DNA of 64,000 nucleotides from an uncultured Alistipes sp. (GTDB lineage Bacteria; Bacteroidota; Bacteroidia; Bacteroidales; Rikenellaceae), in contig CAJMKE010000006.1 in assembly GCA_905213895.1 (NCBI GenBank), positions 59,897 through 123,896 on the forward strand. Direction: 5' to 3'. Within the stretch, counting starts at the first letter, position 1, and every line of letters begins with the position of its first letter. Made by a program: the position numbers and the translations under genes. Positions 41,440 through 51,123 of this stretch are shown piece after piece. Below the pieces are notes generated by a model. That model was not told the origin of the DNA. It saw only the letters and a program-made list of their open reading frames with translations, and ran no database searches.

Positions 41440-44400
41440 ATGAGAAACTTCGATTACCTGAAAGAGTTGGACAATCTTGTCGATTTGTACAACTACTGCA
41501 ATGCGGCGGAGGTTACGCAGGTGAAGGACCCCGACAAGTCGGCTCTCAACAGCCGGCGGGCATTGGAGTGGCTGGTGCGCGCCATTTACGAAATGAAGGG
41601 CATCGAGGTCGATAAGGACAACCGCCGCGCTTCGCTGTTCGAACTGGTGGACGGCGAGCCGTTCGTGGAGTTCGTCGGCGACGACATGCTGATGAAGGCG
41701 GTTCACTACATCCGCAAGGCGGGCAACCGTGCGGCGCACTTGGGTGCGGCGACGAGGCGGGAGGCGTTTTTCTCGCTGCTCAACCTCTATAACTTCGTCG
41801 GTGCGGTGCTGGTGAAGTTGCAGGTAGTCGAAAATTTCCCCGAATTCGACCGCACGCTGATTCCGTCGTATGCGCCGATGCACGTCGTCGCGGCACCGCA
41901 GCCGCAGCCCGACAAGGCGTTCGTCGAGAGCGTGGACGTGTCGAAGATTGCGGATGCGCCGGTCGAAAGACGCGCGACGGGAATTTCGGAGGCGGAAACA
42001 CGACGCTATTTTGTCGATATGATGCTGCGCGAGGCGGGCTGGGAGGTCTCGACGTGCAGCGGTGCAATCGCTCCGTCGAAAGCGTGCGTCGAGGTCGCCG
42101 TGGAGGGGATGCCGAACGGCTCGGGACGCGGATACGCCGACTACGTGCTGTTCGGTGCCGACTGCCGACCGCTGGCTGTCATCGAGGCGAAGAGTACGAG
42201 CCGTTCGGCGACGGAGGGGCGTCATCAGGCTGCGCTCTATGCCGACTGCCTCGAACGCCGCTACGGAGTGCGACCGGTGATTTACTGCACCAACGGCTAT
42301 CGGACGGAGGTCGTGGACGGACTGGGCTATCCTGCGCGCACCGTGTACGGCTACCACACCGCCGGAGAACTCGAACTGCTGATACAGCGTCGCGGACGCT
42401 CGGCGATTACGAATCTGTCGGTGAACGACGCAATAACAAACCGCGAGTATCAGAAACGCGCCGTCCGCAAGGTGTGCGAGCGGTTCAACGGCAATTTCCG
42501 CCGCATGCTGCTGGCGATGGCGACCGGTACGGGCAAGACACGCGTCGCGATTTCGATTACCGACGTGCTGATACGCAACAACTGGGTGAAGAACGTGCTG
42601 TTCCTCGCCGACCGCACCGCGCTCGTGAAGCAGGCGGCGAACAGTTTCAATAAACTGCTGCAAACGACGACCTGCATCCTGTCGGAGGACGACAAGCCCG
42701 ACATGACGGCGCGCGTGATGTTCAGCACCTATCAGACGATGATAAACTATATCGACGGCGATACGAAGGAGTTCTCGATAGGGCGGTTCGATTTGATAAT
42801 CGTCGATGAGGCGCACCGCTCGGTGTTCGGCAAGTATACGTCGATACTCGACTATTTCGATGCGCTGCTGGTCGGTCTCACGGCTACTCCGCGCGACGAT
42901 ATGGACCGCAGCACGTTCGACCTGTTCGGTGTCGATGCGGCGCAGACATTCTTCTACGAATACGGCGAGGCGGTGAAGGACGGCTACCTCGTGCCGTACA
43001 AGCCGCTGAAATGCGGTACGCTGATATTGCAGTCGGGAATCGTCTACGACCGGCTGAGCGACGAGGAGAAGGAGCAGATGGAGTCGGTGTGGCGTTACGA
43101 AAAGGCGCGCAAGGCTCTGGACGAGAAGGAGGATTACAGCCGCGACATAGACAATGCCGAGATTTTCCGCTACATATTCAACAAGGATACCGTGGACAAG
43201 GTCTTGCAGCATACGATGCAGTTCGGCTTGCGGGTGCAGAGCGGCGAATGTATCGGCAAGACGATAATTTTCGCCTGCAACCACCGCCATGCCGAAATGA
43301 TTGTCGAGCGGTTCAACGCCCTGTATCCCGAGTACGGAGCGGATTTCTGCGCGCTTGTCGACAACTACGTGAAGTGCGCGCAGGATTTGATAGACAAATT
43401 CGGTTTCCGCGACAAGTTGCCGCAGATAGCCGTTTCGGTCGATATGCTCGATACGGGCATCGACGTTCCGGACGTGCTGAATCTGGTGTTCTTCAAGCCG
43501 GTGCGCTCGAAGATAAAGTTCATGCAGATGATTGGTCGCGGAACCCGTCTGTCGGAGGATATTTTCGGCGTCGGGAAGCACAAGGAGCATTTCACGATTT
43601 TCGACTGGTGCGACAATTTCGGATATTTCGGCATCAACTCCGACGGTCGGGAGAGCGCACCCGCGCCGTCGCTTACGGAGCGTCTGTTCGGCGTGCGGCT
43701 CGACATCGCCGTCGCGTTGCAGCGACCCGAATTCGTGCAGGACGGGTTCGCCGTATCGCTCCGTGACCGCATCAAGACGGAGTTGCGCGGGCAGGTGGCG
43801 GAGTTGAACGATGCGCGTATCGATGTCAGGGCGAAACTGGCGACGGTGGACAAGTTCCGCCGGACGGAGAACTGGTCGTATGTCTCGCCGGTCGATGCCG
43901 TCGAACTGAAAGAGGCGGTCGCTCCGCTGCTGGCAAGACATGCGGGCGACGAGATGGCGAAGAAATTCGATTTGCAGATGCTGAATATCGAACTGTCGCA
44001 GGTCGCGGCGGGCATCGATTCGTCGCGCAGCAAGAAAAATGTCGTGCGGATTGCCCGCGAGTTGCGCGAGCGTACATCGCATCCGTCGATTGCCGCCAAG
44101 ATAGCCGTTATCGACGAGGTGCTGTCGCCCGATTTCTGGCGCGACACGTCGCTCGGCGACCTCGAAAGGGTGCGTGCCGAGTTACGCGATATAGTCGGGC
44201 TGATTGCCGGCGGCGGCAACCGCACGTTCACCGTCGATATAGAGGACACGTTGGAGGAATCGACCGATGCCGAGCCGTTCGTGCCGAAGATGACATACCG
44301 ACAGAGCGTCATGGAGTATCTGGCGCAGAACAGGGATTTGCCGGCGATTCGCAAAATCATGAACATCGAGCAACTCGACGGCGGGGACATTCTCGAACTC

Positions 44401-44769
44401 GAACGCATATTGTGGAAGGAACTCGGCTCGAAGGAGGACTACCGCCGCTACATCGCCGACGGTCGCATGATGTGCGGCGACAGCGTGGCGGTCTTCATCC
44501 GCTCGATAGTCGGCATCGACCGCAAGGTCGCCGTCCGCCGGTTCGCCGACTTCCTGTCGGGACACGTGCTTAATTCGGAGCAGGAGGAGTATCTGAAAAC
44601 CATCATCGACTATGTCTGCCTGAACGGCGACATCACGCTTGACGACATCATCGGCAAATCGCCGTTCGACGCTTTCGATTGGAGCGAGACTTTCGGCGAG
44701 TACGTCGGGTGCGTGCGGGATTACGTGAACGTGCTGCACGGCTCGATAATTCCGCATGATGTGGCATAG
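41440..44769 (+). CDS. hsdR: Type I restriction endonuclease subunit R
   Basis: 1109 residues. A DUF4145-like N-terminus (about 1-130), then the nuclease core YADYVLFGADCRPLAVIEAKST (D ... ExK) near 235-255, then the DEAD-box translocase: Walker A MATGTGKTRVAI near 362, IIVDEAHRSVFGKY, TATPRDD, and motif VI MIGRGTRLSEDIFG near 700; EcoEI-type C-terminal region. It translocates and cuts DNA lacking HsdM methylation. Host-like GC, no break seen, so the system looks functional. Confidence 0.94.
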   Translation: MRNFDYLKELDNLVDLYNYCNAAEVTQVKDPDKSALNSRRALEWLVRAIYEMKGIEVDKDNRRASLFELVDGEPFVEFVGDDMLMKAVHYIRKAGNRAAHLGAATRREAFFSLLNLYNFVGAVLVKLQVVENFPEFDRTLIPSYAPMHVVAAPQPQPDKAFVESVDVSKIADAPVERRATGISEAETRRYFVDMMLREAGWEVSTCSGAIAPSKACVEVAVEGMPNGSGRGYADYVLFGADCRPLAVIEAKSTSRSATEGRHQAALYADCLERRYGVRPVIYCTNGYRTEVVDGLGYPARTVYGYHTAGELELLIQRRGRSAITNLSVNDAITNREYQKRAVRKVCERFNGNFRRMLLAMATGTGKTRVAISITDVLIRNNWVKNVLFLADRTALVKQAANSFNKLLQTTTCILSEDDKPDMTARVMFSTYQTMINYIDGDTKEFSIGRFDLIIVDEAHRSVFGKYTSILDYFDALLVGLTATPRDDMDRSTFDLFGVDAAQTFFYEYGEAVKDGYLVPYKPLKCGTLILQSGIVYDRLSDEEKEQMESVWRYEKARKALDEKEDYSRDIDNAEIFRYIFNKDTVDKVLQHTMQFGLRVQSGECIGKTIIFACNHRHAEMIVERFNALYPEYGADFCALVDNYVKCAQDLIDKFGFRDKLPQIAVSVDMLDTGIDVPDVLNLVFFKPVRSKIKFMQMIGRGTRLSEDIFGVGKHKEHFTIFDWCDNFGYFGINSDGRESAPAPSLTERLFGVRLDIAVALQRPEFVQDGFAVSLRDRIKTELRGQVAELNDARIDVRAKLATVDKFRRTENWSYVSPVDAVELKEAVAPLLARHAGDEMAKKFDLQMLNIELSQVAAGIDSSRSKKNVVRIARELRERTSHPSIAAKIAVIDEVLSPDFWRDTSLGDLERVRAELRDIVGLIAGGGNRTFTVDIEDTLEESTDAEPFVPKMTYRQSVMEYLAQNRDLPAIRKIMNIEQLDGGDILELERILWKELGSKEDYRRYIADGRMMCGDSVAVFIRSIVGIDRKVAVRRFADFLSGHVLNSEQEEYLKTIIDYVCLNGDITLDDIIGKSPFDAFDWSETFGEYVGCVRDYVNVLHGSIIPHDVA

Positions 44770-44837
44770 AGTGCCGAAAGGAGAGCGGTCGGATGCCGAA
44801 GTCGGGCAATAAATTTTCCGTTTGCGATTTTTTTTTG

Positions 44838-44845
44838 TACTTTTG
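44838..44845 (+). promoter_or_regulatory. -7 element for the S1/P1 nuclease pair
   Basis: TACTTTTG, 22 nt before the ATG at 44868, after a poly-T stretch. Confidence 0.5.
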
Positions 44846-44867
44846 GACAACCGAAACGTATAAAGAC

Positions 44868-45641
44868 ATGAAAAAGATATTGATTCTGATAGTCGTCGCA
44901 ACTGTGCATCAGAGCGCGTTCGCGTGGGGCAGACTGGGACACGAAACCGTGATAAAGATTGCCGAACGTCATCTGACGGAGAAGACGAAGGCGAACATCG
45001 CCAAATACATGCCTTACGACCTGAAAACCGACGCCGTGTGGATGGACAGGCACCGCTGGGACGATGAGTATGCCTACACGGGACGTTGGCACGGCTGCCA
45101 TGTAGACCCCGTAACCTGCAAATACGACATGGACCGTAGTGCCGCCAACGACGACATCGTCCGCGGCATGGAGGTAGTGGAGCATAATCTGCGCAACTAC
45201 AAGAATCTGACGGACTCGGCGGTGAACATGAATCTGAAACTGATTCTCCACATGGTCGGCGACATGCACTGCCCCGTCCACAACCACTACGGGCGCAAGG
45301 AGATGTGGGCTTGCACGCTCAACGGCGAACCCTACAAGAAATTCCATACCGTCTACGACCGTATGCCGCTGCTCGTTCACGGCGACATCGCACCCGAACT
45401 TCTCGCCGAGCAACTCGATACTTACAGCAAAAGCGAAATCCGCAAGACGCAGAAGGGCGGTTACGAGGATTGGATTTTCGACTGCGCTTCGCAGTGCAAG
45501 ATACTCTACGAGTGGAATCCGTTCGATACCGAGGTGCTGAATCCGAAAACCGTCGAACTGTCGGCGGAACTCGTCGATACGCAGTTGCGCAACGCGGGCT
45601 ATCGGCTGGCGTATCTGCTGAACCTCTATTTCGGTAAATAA
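44868..45641 (+). CDS. S1/P1-family zinc-dependent nuclease, copy 1
   Basis: 257 residues from ATG 44868, with signal peptide cut before WGRLGHE: in this family the mature N-terminal Trp itself binds zinc, and WGRLGHETVIKIAERHL fits. Further zinc ligands in HMVGDMHCPVHNHYG (HxxxDxHxPxH). It cleaves single-stranded nucleic acid, probably in the periplasm, for nucleotide scavenging. About 30 nt upstream of a close paralogue. Confidence 0.88.
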   Translation: MKKILILIVVATVHQSAFAWGRLGHETVIKIAERHLTEKTKANIAKYMPYDLKTDAVWMDRHRWDDEYAYTGRWHGCHVDPVTCKYDMDRSAANDDIVRGMEVVEHNLRNYKNLTDSAVNMNLKLILHMVGDMHCPVHNHYGRKEMWACTLNGEPYKKFHTVYDRMPLLVHGDIAPELLAEQLDTYSKSEIRKTQKGGYEDWIFDCASQCKILYEWNPFDTEVLNPKTVELSAELVDTQLRNAGYRLAYLLNLYFGK

Positions 45642-45671
45642 CCTATAAACCATTATAACACAAAACCGTTT

Positions 45672-46451
45672 ATGAAAAAGTTTCTTCTGCTTGCCGCAAC
45701 CGCAAGCGTAATGTTCGCCCAGAGCGCAATGGCTTGGGGCAGACTCGGACACGAGGTGGTAATCAAGGTAGCCGAGCGTCATCTGACCGAAAAGGCTAAG
45801 GCGAATATCGCCAAATACATGCCTTACGACCTGAAAACCGATGCCGTGTGGATGGACCAGCACCGCAAGGACAAGGAGATTGCCTATACGACGGCATGGC
45901 ACGTGTACAACGTCGGTGCGGACCACAACTACGACCCGAATCCGCGCCTGATGAAAGGCGACGTCATGACGGGTGTGCGCACTGCCGATTACAATCTCCG
46001 CAACTACAAGAATCTGACCGATTCGGCGGTGGTGATGAACCTGCGCATGATTCTCCATTTCGTCGGCGACATGCACTGTCCGACGCACTCCTATTTCCCG
46101 GGTCCGCGCTGCTTCTGGAAATGCACGCTCAACGGCAAGCCTCAGAAGTCGTTCCACGGCGTATACGACAATATGCCTAAATTCCTTTACAAGAAGGCTT
46201 CCGCCGAAGATGTGGCAGCACAGATAGACGACCTCAAAAAAGGAGAAATCAAGAAGATTCAGAAGGGTACGTTCTACGACTGGATTAAGGACTGCGGCGA
46301 CAACAACTACGTTATTTACGAGTGGAATCCGTTCAATACCGAGGAACTCAATCCGAATACCGTCGAACTTTCGCGCGATTTGGTGAATATCCAGATGCGC
46401 AATGCCGGTTATCGTCTGGCTCTGCTGCTCAACGAGTATTTCGACAAATAA
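45672..46451 (+). CDS. S1/P1-family zinc-dependent nuclease, copy 2
   Basis: 259 residues. Signal peptide MKKFLLLAATASVMFAQSAMA, then WGRLGHEVVIKVAERHL and HFVGDMHCPTHSY as in copy 1. The segment ANIAKYMPYDLKTDAVWMD is identical in both; the region from 70 to 95 differs most (TTAWHVYNVGADHNYD versus TGRWHGCHVDPVTCKYD), which may give different substrate surfaces. A tandem duplication; followed by a hairpin terminator. Confidence 0.88.
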   Translation: MKKFLLLAATASVMFAQSAMAWGRLGHEVVIKVAERHLTEKAKANIAKYMPYDLKTDAVWMDQHRKDKEIAYTTAWHVYNVGADHNYDPNPRLMKGDVMTGVRTADYNLRNYKNLTDSAVVMNLRMILHFVGDMHCPTHSYFPGPRCFWKCTLNGKPQKSFHGVYDNMPKFLYKKASAEDVAAQIDDLKKGEIKKIQKGTFYDWIKDCGDNNYVIYEWNPFNTEELNPNTVELSRDLVNIQMRNAGYRLALLLNEYFDK

Positions 46452-46472
46452 TCGCACGATAGGCGATATAGG

Positions 46473-46501
46473 AGCGGGGACGGCATTTCGTCGTCCCCGC
46501 T
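46473..46501 (+). terminator. Terminator hairpin after the nuclease genes
   Basis: Arms AGCGGGGACG (46473-46482) and CGTCCCCGCT (46492-46501). Confidence 0.7.
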
Positions 46502-46533
46502 GCCGTGTAAAAAGCGGATAATAATGCCAAAAA

Positions 46534-46560
46534 GCGCGGGCGGATTTTTTCCGCCCGCGC
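46534..46560 (-). terminator. GC-rich hairpin between convergent genes
   Basis: Arms GCGCGGGCGG and CCGCCCGCGC around ATTTTTT; reads as a terminator from either side. Confidence 0.75.
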
Positions 46561-46604
46561 CCTTAAAAGTCCTTAAAGTCTTTAAGGTCCTTAAAGACCT
46601 TAAC
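46561..46604. repeat. TTAANGNCN nonamer array (copy 14)
   Basis: Four to five units directly abutting the GC-rich hairpin, ahead of the minus-strand lipoprotein stop. Confidence 0.85.
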
Positions 46605-46612
46605 TGTTTTTC

Positions 46613-48283
46613 TTATTTCGCTCTCTTCTCCTTCGCAAGACCGGCTGCCTTGAAATTCTTTAAGCCTCGCTTTGCAGGCTTTGCCGCAACACTGCGCTTG
46701 TCCGCCTTGCGTATCTTGGCGGCGTGCTTCTGAATCTTGTGCGCCGTCGAGAATGCCGACAGACCTCCGAAATCGCTCTCGTCCGTAGCGGCAGGCAGTT
46801 TGCCGCTCCACGAGCCGCTGAACAGATTCCAAGCCTCGTCCACGAACTCGAAACTTACGGTTGTGGTGTCGCCATCCTTTGCGAGTTTTGTCCAACCCTC
46901 GATTGCGGCGGCATAACCGTAGACATATCCCTCCTCATCCATCGTCGAGAGGTCGATATACCATGTTCCGAGCATTCCGAATGCGGCATTGTTCTCTCCC
47001 TTGACGAATCCTATGCCGTCATCGACGCTCATGTTGTACTGTCCGTCCGGCAGCGGAATTTCGGTCTTCGACGTCGCCTCGGTTATCAGTTCGATTTCGA
47101 TGCCGTCGCCTTTCGAGTCGGCGATGTCGAGCATCCAGTTGGCAAGACCGTTACCATAGTAATTGCCGTAGTAGCCTACCGACACCTCGTCCGCTTTCGA
47201 CAGGTCGAGCGTATAGTCGCCGGTCAGAGTTGTAGTAGATTCCGGTTGAGGAGACTGGTCGATGAAGTCGATTTCGCCGGTGAACGAACCTTTGACCGCA
47301 ACTCCCTCGGCTGTCGTCAGGTCGAGTACGAACTTGTATCCGAGTCCCTCCTCCGACACGGTTACCGTTCCACCGGCAATCAGTCCGAGTTCCTCGGCTT
47401 TGCTGTCGGCATCGACTTTCGCGCAGTACGAACCGTAGATTTCGAAGAATATCTCGCCTGGTTCAACAGTTCCCGCCTTGTAGGAGTCGGATACGGTATA
47501 GGTTCCCGATTCGAGCCAGATGAATGAACTGCAAGGTGCGGCGTGCATCGTCAGCACGACATTGTAGCCGGCGGCAGTCATCATGCCTTCGTCGTCGAGC
47601 GGCACATCCGAGAAACCGACCATGAACGTGTCGGAGCCGCTGCCGTATTCGTCGCCGAGATATGCGCCCACGGCACTGACGAACGTCGCATTTACCGGAT
47701 TTTTGAGTGCGGGAATCACGTCTTCGCCCGCGCCCGCGTCAGGGTCGCCGAATACGAGCGCGCCTTTGTAGGTGCAACTCAATGTCTTTCCGTCGGCGAG
47801 CGTGAATGTCGCTTCGAGCAACTTGCCCTCTGCGCAGTTCGATACCGAAAGCGAACCCTCGGTGAAATCTATGCTCTTCTGTGCGCCGTTGTCCCAGACT
47901 TGAAGACGCGTATAGTAGTTGTTCAGCGTACCTGCGGCGTCGGTGTCGGAAAGCGTGTACTTGCCGATAGGCAGTTCCGCCGTCTCGAACGAATCGGCTC
48001 CCTCGCTGCTGAAAAGGTCGAAGAATACGATGTGTCCTCCCTCCGGAGCGGCATCGTCGCCCTGCTCGTCCTCGATGAATTCGGCATCGCCGAGCCCGAA
48101 GAAGTAGTTGTAGACACCCTCGGTCTTGCGGTCGCCGTAGTAGAGTACTTTCGTGGTGCGGTCCATAGTGAGTTCGATGTCGGCTTTAACCGGCGGGACG
48201 TCCTTACCCCCCCCCTCTGTTTTCTCGCACGATGCGAGTGTTGCGGCAGAAAATAAGAGTGCCGCGAGGATTAGTTTTTTCAT
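46613..48283 (-). CDS. Multi-repeat surface lipoprotein with G9 tract and basic tail
   Basis: 556 residues from ATG 48283. Lipobox LASCEK with Cys19. Three or more related beta modules each contain a G-x-Y-x-(V/L)-S-D strand: GKYTLSDTDAAGTLNN, GTYTVSDSYKAGTVEPG, GQYNMSVDDGIGFVKG. The last about 45 residues are Lys/Ala/Arg-rich (KIQKHAAKIRKADKRS, KAAGLAKEKRAK), unusual for an exported lipoprotein. The codons for EGGGK (residues 23-27), immediately after the lipidated Cys, contain nine G (48207-48215, minus strand), in frame here. Unknown family. Confidence 0.75.
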   Translation of the reverse strand: MKKLILAALLFSAATLASCEKTEGGGKDVPPVKADIELTMDRTTKVLYYGDRKTEGVYNYFFGLGDAEFIEDEQGDDAAPEGGHIVFFDLFSSEGADSFETAELPIGKYTLSDTDAAGTLNNYYTRLQVWDNGAQKSIDFTEGSLSVSNCAEGKLLEATFTLADGKTLSCTYKGALVFGDPDAGAGEDVIPALKNPVNATFVSAVGAYLGDEYGSGSDTFMVGFSDVPLDDEGMMTAAGYNVVLTMHAAPCSSFIWLESGTYTVSDSYKAGTVEPGEIFFEIYGSYCAKVDADSKAEELGLIAGGTVTVSEEGLGYKFVLDLTTAEGVAVKGSFTGEIDFIDQSPQPESTTTLTGDYTLDLSKADEVSVGYYGNYYGNGLANWMLDIADSKGDGIEIELITEATSKTEIPLPDGQYNMSVDDGIGFVKGENNAAFGMLGTWYIDLSTMDEEGYVYGYAAAIEGWTKLAKDGDTTTVSFEFVDEAWNLFSGSWSGKLPAATDESDFGGLSAFSTAHKIQKHAAKIRKADKRSVAAKPAKRGLKNFKAAGLAKEKRAK

Positions 48284-48508
48284 TGCGTTTCTTTTTTGCC
48301 TTTGGTAAGGCGCGTTGATAAATTGTGTAAAGAGATATTTCGAAAAACGGTAAAATCCGCGGATAACGCGGGTTTTGCCGAGTCTGCTCATTATAACCTG
48401 CGACAAATATACGAATTTATTAGAGCATTCCAATTAAATATACTGTCGTATCGTCGGAAATATCCGAAAAAGTCATAAATTCGCAGTGAGAAAAACGATT
48501 TCGGAAAT

Positions 48509-49051
48509 ATGATAGACAAGATTTTGGAATACAACCGGCGGTTCGTCGAGGAGAAGGGCTACGAACGGTTCATCACCGACAAGTACCCGAACAAGCGCAT
48601 CGCAATAGTAACCTGCATGGATACGCGCCTCGTGGAACTGCTGCCCGCGGCACTCGGATTCCGCAACGGCGACGTGAAGATTATCAAGAATGCCGGTGCG
48701 ACGATTACCAATCCGTTCGACAGTACGGTGCGCAGCCTGCTGGTGGCGATATACGAACTCGGCGTCGAGGAGGTGATGATAATAGGACATACCGAATGCG
48801 GCGTACAGGGAATGGACAGTGCCGAAATGCAGCATGCCATGCGCGAACGCGGCATTCCGGAACATCACATAACGCTGATGAAGCACTGCGGCATCGACCT
48901 CGACAGTTGGCTTCACGGCTTCGACGATACCGAATCGGCAATCCTCGAAACGGTGGACCTCGTCCGCAATCACCCGCTCGTGCCGGACGATATAGTCGTC
49001 AAGGGCTATATCATGGACTCGACGACCGGTGCCCTGCGACCGATAGAGTAG
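48509..49051 (+). CDS. Beta-carbonic anhydrase
   Basis: 180 residues. Zinc ligands and catalytic dyad in VTCMDTRL (C-x-D-x-R near 37-41) and IIGHTECGV (H and C near 94-98), plus NAGATITNPFDSTVRSLLVA, as in small beta-class enzymes. Interconverts CO2 and bicarbonate in the cytoplasm. Complete. Confidence 0.92.
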   Translation: MIDKILEYNRRFVEEKGYERFITDKYPNKRIAIVTCMDTRLVELLPAALGFRNGDVKIIKNAGATITNPFDSTVRSLLVAIYELGVEEVMIIGHTECGVQGMDSAEMQHAMRERGIPEHHITLMKHCGIDLDSWLHGFDDTESAILETVDLVRNHPLVPDDIVVKGYIMDSTTGALRPIE

Positions 49052-49062
49052 CGGTCATCACC

Positions 49063-49087
49063 CCAACGACCTTAAAGACCCTAATGT
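49063..49087. repeat. Short TTAANGNCN-type array (copy 15)
   Basis: About three units (CAACGACC, TTAAAGACC, CTAATGTC) between carbonic anhydrase and sulfatase. Confidence 0.6.
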
Positions 49088-49117
49088 CATATAACACTAA
49101 CCTATAAAAACCGACCT

Positions 49118-50824
49118 ATGAAGACAAATCTGTTGAAACCGCTGCTCGGTCTGACCGCATCGCTGCCGCTGGTCGCATGCTCGGAGCAGACGCCGCAGCA
49201 ACACCCCAACATCATCTTTTTTCTGGTAGACGACTACGGCTGGGCTGACAGTCAGGTGCCTTACGGCGACCGCGTGTGCGAGCGCAATGCCATTTTCAAT
49301 ACCCCTAACATGGTACGGCTCGCGCAGGCGGGAGTTACGCTCACCAATGCCTATGCGTCGCCGCTGTCCACGCCGACGCGCTCGTGCATCCTCACCGGTG
49401 TGCATCCTGCCCATTCGGGCATCACCAACTACACCTCTCCTATGCGCGACTGGCCGACCGACAAAATCGCCGGCAGACAGTATGCGGGTCTGGACCCTAA
49501 CGACAGCGGCGAATATATCCATCCCGAGTGGACGCACAATTCGGTACGCCCGATGAAGAGGGAGAACGGCGAGTGGGTGCCGACGGGAGCGGGACAGAGA
49601 GTTCTCGACCATTCGCTCGAAGCCGTACCTCTGCCACAGATTCTCAAAGACAACGGCTATTATACCATTCACATCGGCAAGGGACACTGGGCTCCGATGG
49701 GTACACCGGGGGCTTCGCCGTATTGGATGGGCTTCGACGTGAATGTCGGCGGCGGTCCGAACGGCGCAGCCAAGACCTATCACAGCGACCGCTATTTCGG
49801 ACACAAGATAGGTGAGGAGATTACCAACTATAACTCGGTGAACGACCTCCAAGCCTATTGGGGTACGGGCATCGACCTGACACAGGCTCTGACAATCGAG
49901 GCGTTGCGCGCACTCGAACTTCCGGTGGAGAAGAATATTCCGTTCTTCCTCTACATGTCCCACTACGGCGTCCACAATCCGTTGCAGGAAGACCCGCTCT
50001 ACTATCAGAAATATCTGGACATGGGACTGCCGGAACCGGTCGCCAAGTACGCCAGCATGGTCGAGGCGGTCGATACCAGTCTGGGCGATATTCTGGATTG
50101 GTTAACCGAAAAGGGTATTGCGGACAACACGGTAATAGTGTTCTATGCCGACAACGGCGGTACCGAGAATAAGGGTGCCAACCACGGTCAGAATATGCCG
50201 TTGCGCCACGGCAAGGGTGCCTGCTACGAGGGAGGTTTCCGCGAACCTATGATTGTGCTTTGGGGCGACCGCACCACCGCCGGTGCGCGTGTCAATACGC
50301 CTGTCTGCGCGAAGGATGTCTTCCCGACACTGCTCGAATTCGCGGGCATCGAGAATCCCGACCTGATACAGCCTATCGACGGTCAGAGTATTGTGAAACT
50401 CGTTACCGACGGTGCCGCCTATGCTGCCCGCAACTGCGGCGTATGGGACTGGAAAGACCCGGCGAAACTCTACGAGACCACCCACTTTACCATTCCCGAA
50501 TCCGTATCGGGTCTGAATCCTGAACGACCTATCATCGCTCACTATCCGCATCAGTGGGAGCCGCGCATAATCGAGGAAATCGACTATCACAGCAGTATCC
50601 GCGAGGGGGATTGGAAACTCGTTTACAGCATGCTCGACGCGCGTCTCGAACTCTATAATCTGACTGACGACATCGGCGAAAGCAACGACATCGCGGCGCA
50701 GCATCCCGACATAGTGGCACGTCTGGCGAAACATCTGGGCGACCAACTCCGCGAATGGAACTCCCCGATGCCGACCGTCCGCGCCACCGGCAAGAAAGTC
50801 CCTATGCCCGACGAATTGCTGTAA
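49118..50824 (+). CDS. S1-family (arylsulfatase-type) sulfatase lipoprotein
   Basis: 568 residues. Lipobox LPLVACSEQ. Metal site IIFFLVDDYGWADS near 33-46, active-site motif SPLSTPTRSCILTG near 85-98, and ADNGGTENKGANHG in the second half. The active-site pattern (S-x-P-x-R) has Ser, so it needs the radical SAM maturase anSME rather than the aerobic enzyme to form formylglycine. Probably removes sulfate from host glycans; no glycosidase or SusCD is adjacent, so the substrate is open. Confidence 0.9.
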   Translation: MKTNLLKPLLGLTASLPLVACSEQTPQQHPNIIFFLVDDYGWADSQVPYGDRVCERNAIFNTPNMVRLAQAGVTLTNAYASPLSTPTRSCILTGVHPAHSGITNYTSPMRDWPTDKIAGRQYAGLDPNDSGEYIHPEWTHNSVRPMKRENGEWVPTGAGQRVLDHSLEAVPLPQILKDNGYYTIHIGKGHWAPMGTPGASPYWMGFDVNVGGGPNGAAKTYHSDRYFGHKIGEEITNYNSVNDLQAYWGTGIDLTQALTIEALRALELPVEKNIPFFLYMSHYGVHNPLQEDPLYYQKYLDMGLPEPVAKYASMVEAVDTSLGDILDWLTEKGIADNTVIVFYADNGGTENKGANHGQNMPLRHGKGACYEGGFREPMIVLWGDRTTAGARVNTPVCAKDVFPTLLEFAGIENPDLIQPIDGQSIVKLVTDGAAYAARNCGVWDWKDPAKLYETTHFTIPESVSGLNPERPIIAHYPHQWEPRIIEEIDYHSSIREGDWKLVYSMLDARLELYNLTDDIGESNDIAAQHPDIVARLAKHLGDQLREWNSPMPTVRATGKKVPMPDELL

Positions 50825-50912
50825 TGCTGTAACCGGCGTAATCGTAGCAGTGGCAAGACCTGCCGGTTATGTCTTGGTATGCAGTGTCTTTGTCTTGCCA
50901 TATCTTCGTTAT

Positions 50913-50938
50913 AGCCGCCGACCAACCGGTCGGCGGCT
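50913..50938 (+). terminator. Hairpin downstream of the sulfatase
   Basis: Arms AGCCGCCGACC and GGTCGGCGGCT with an AACC loop. Confidence 0.7.
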
Positions 50939-50941
50939 TGT

Positions 50942-50987
50942 CGTTAAAGTCTTTAAGGTCCTTAAAGACCCTAATGACTTTAAGGTT
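50942..50987. repeat. TTAANGNCN nonamer array (copy 16)
   Basis: Five units; followed at once by a larger repeat shared with 52632-52694. Confidence 0.85.
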
Positions 50988-50997
50988 GTTATTCCCC

Positions 50998-51062
50998 GCT
51001 GCGGGCGGGATTAACTTCGCTACGCTACACTGCGTTCCGCGCCGCTCGTTGATTCCCATTGG
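50998..51062 (+). repeat. 65-bp dispersed repeat, copy A
   Basis: Core GGGATTAACTTCGCT ... CACTGCGTTCCGCGCCGCTC is shared with 52632-52694. Both copies directly follow a nonamer array, so the two form a composite intergenic element. Nothing else is seen in 50825-51123. Confidence 0.75.
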
Positions 51063-51123
51063 GGAATACCGATTTCGGTTTTGGTCGAAGCCTCTCTGTA
51101 CTTATCTGAAACATAGGATATAT

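Noticed and set aside
41413..44082. 889-residue open frame antisense to hsdR
   Set aside because: The plus-strand frame encodes a full HsdR with all motifs; the antisense frame is His/Arg-rich with no domain and arises from high GC and codon bias.
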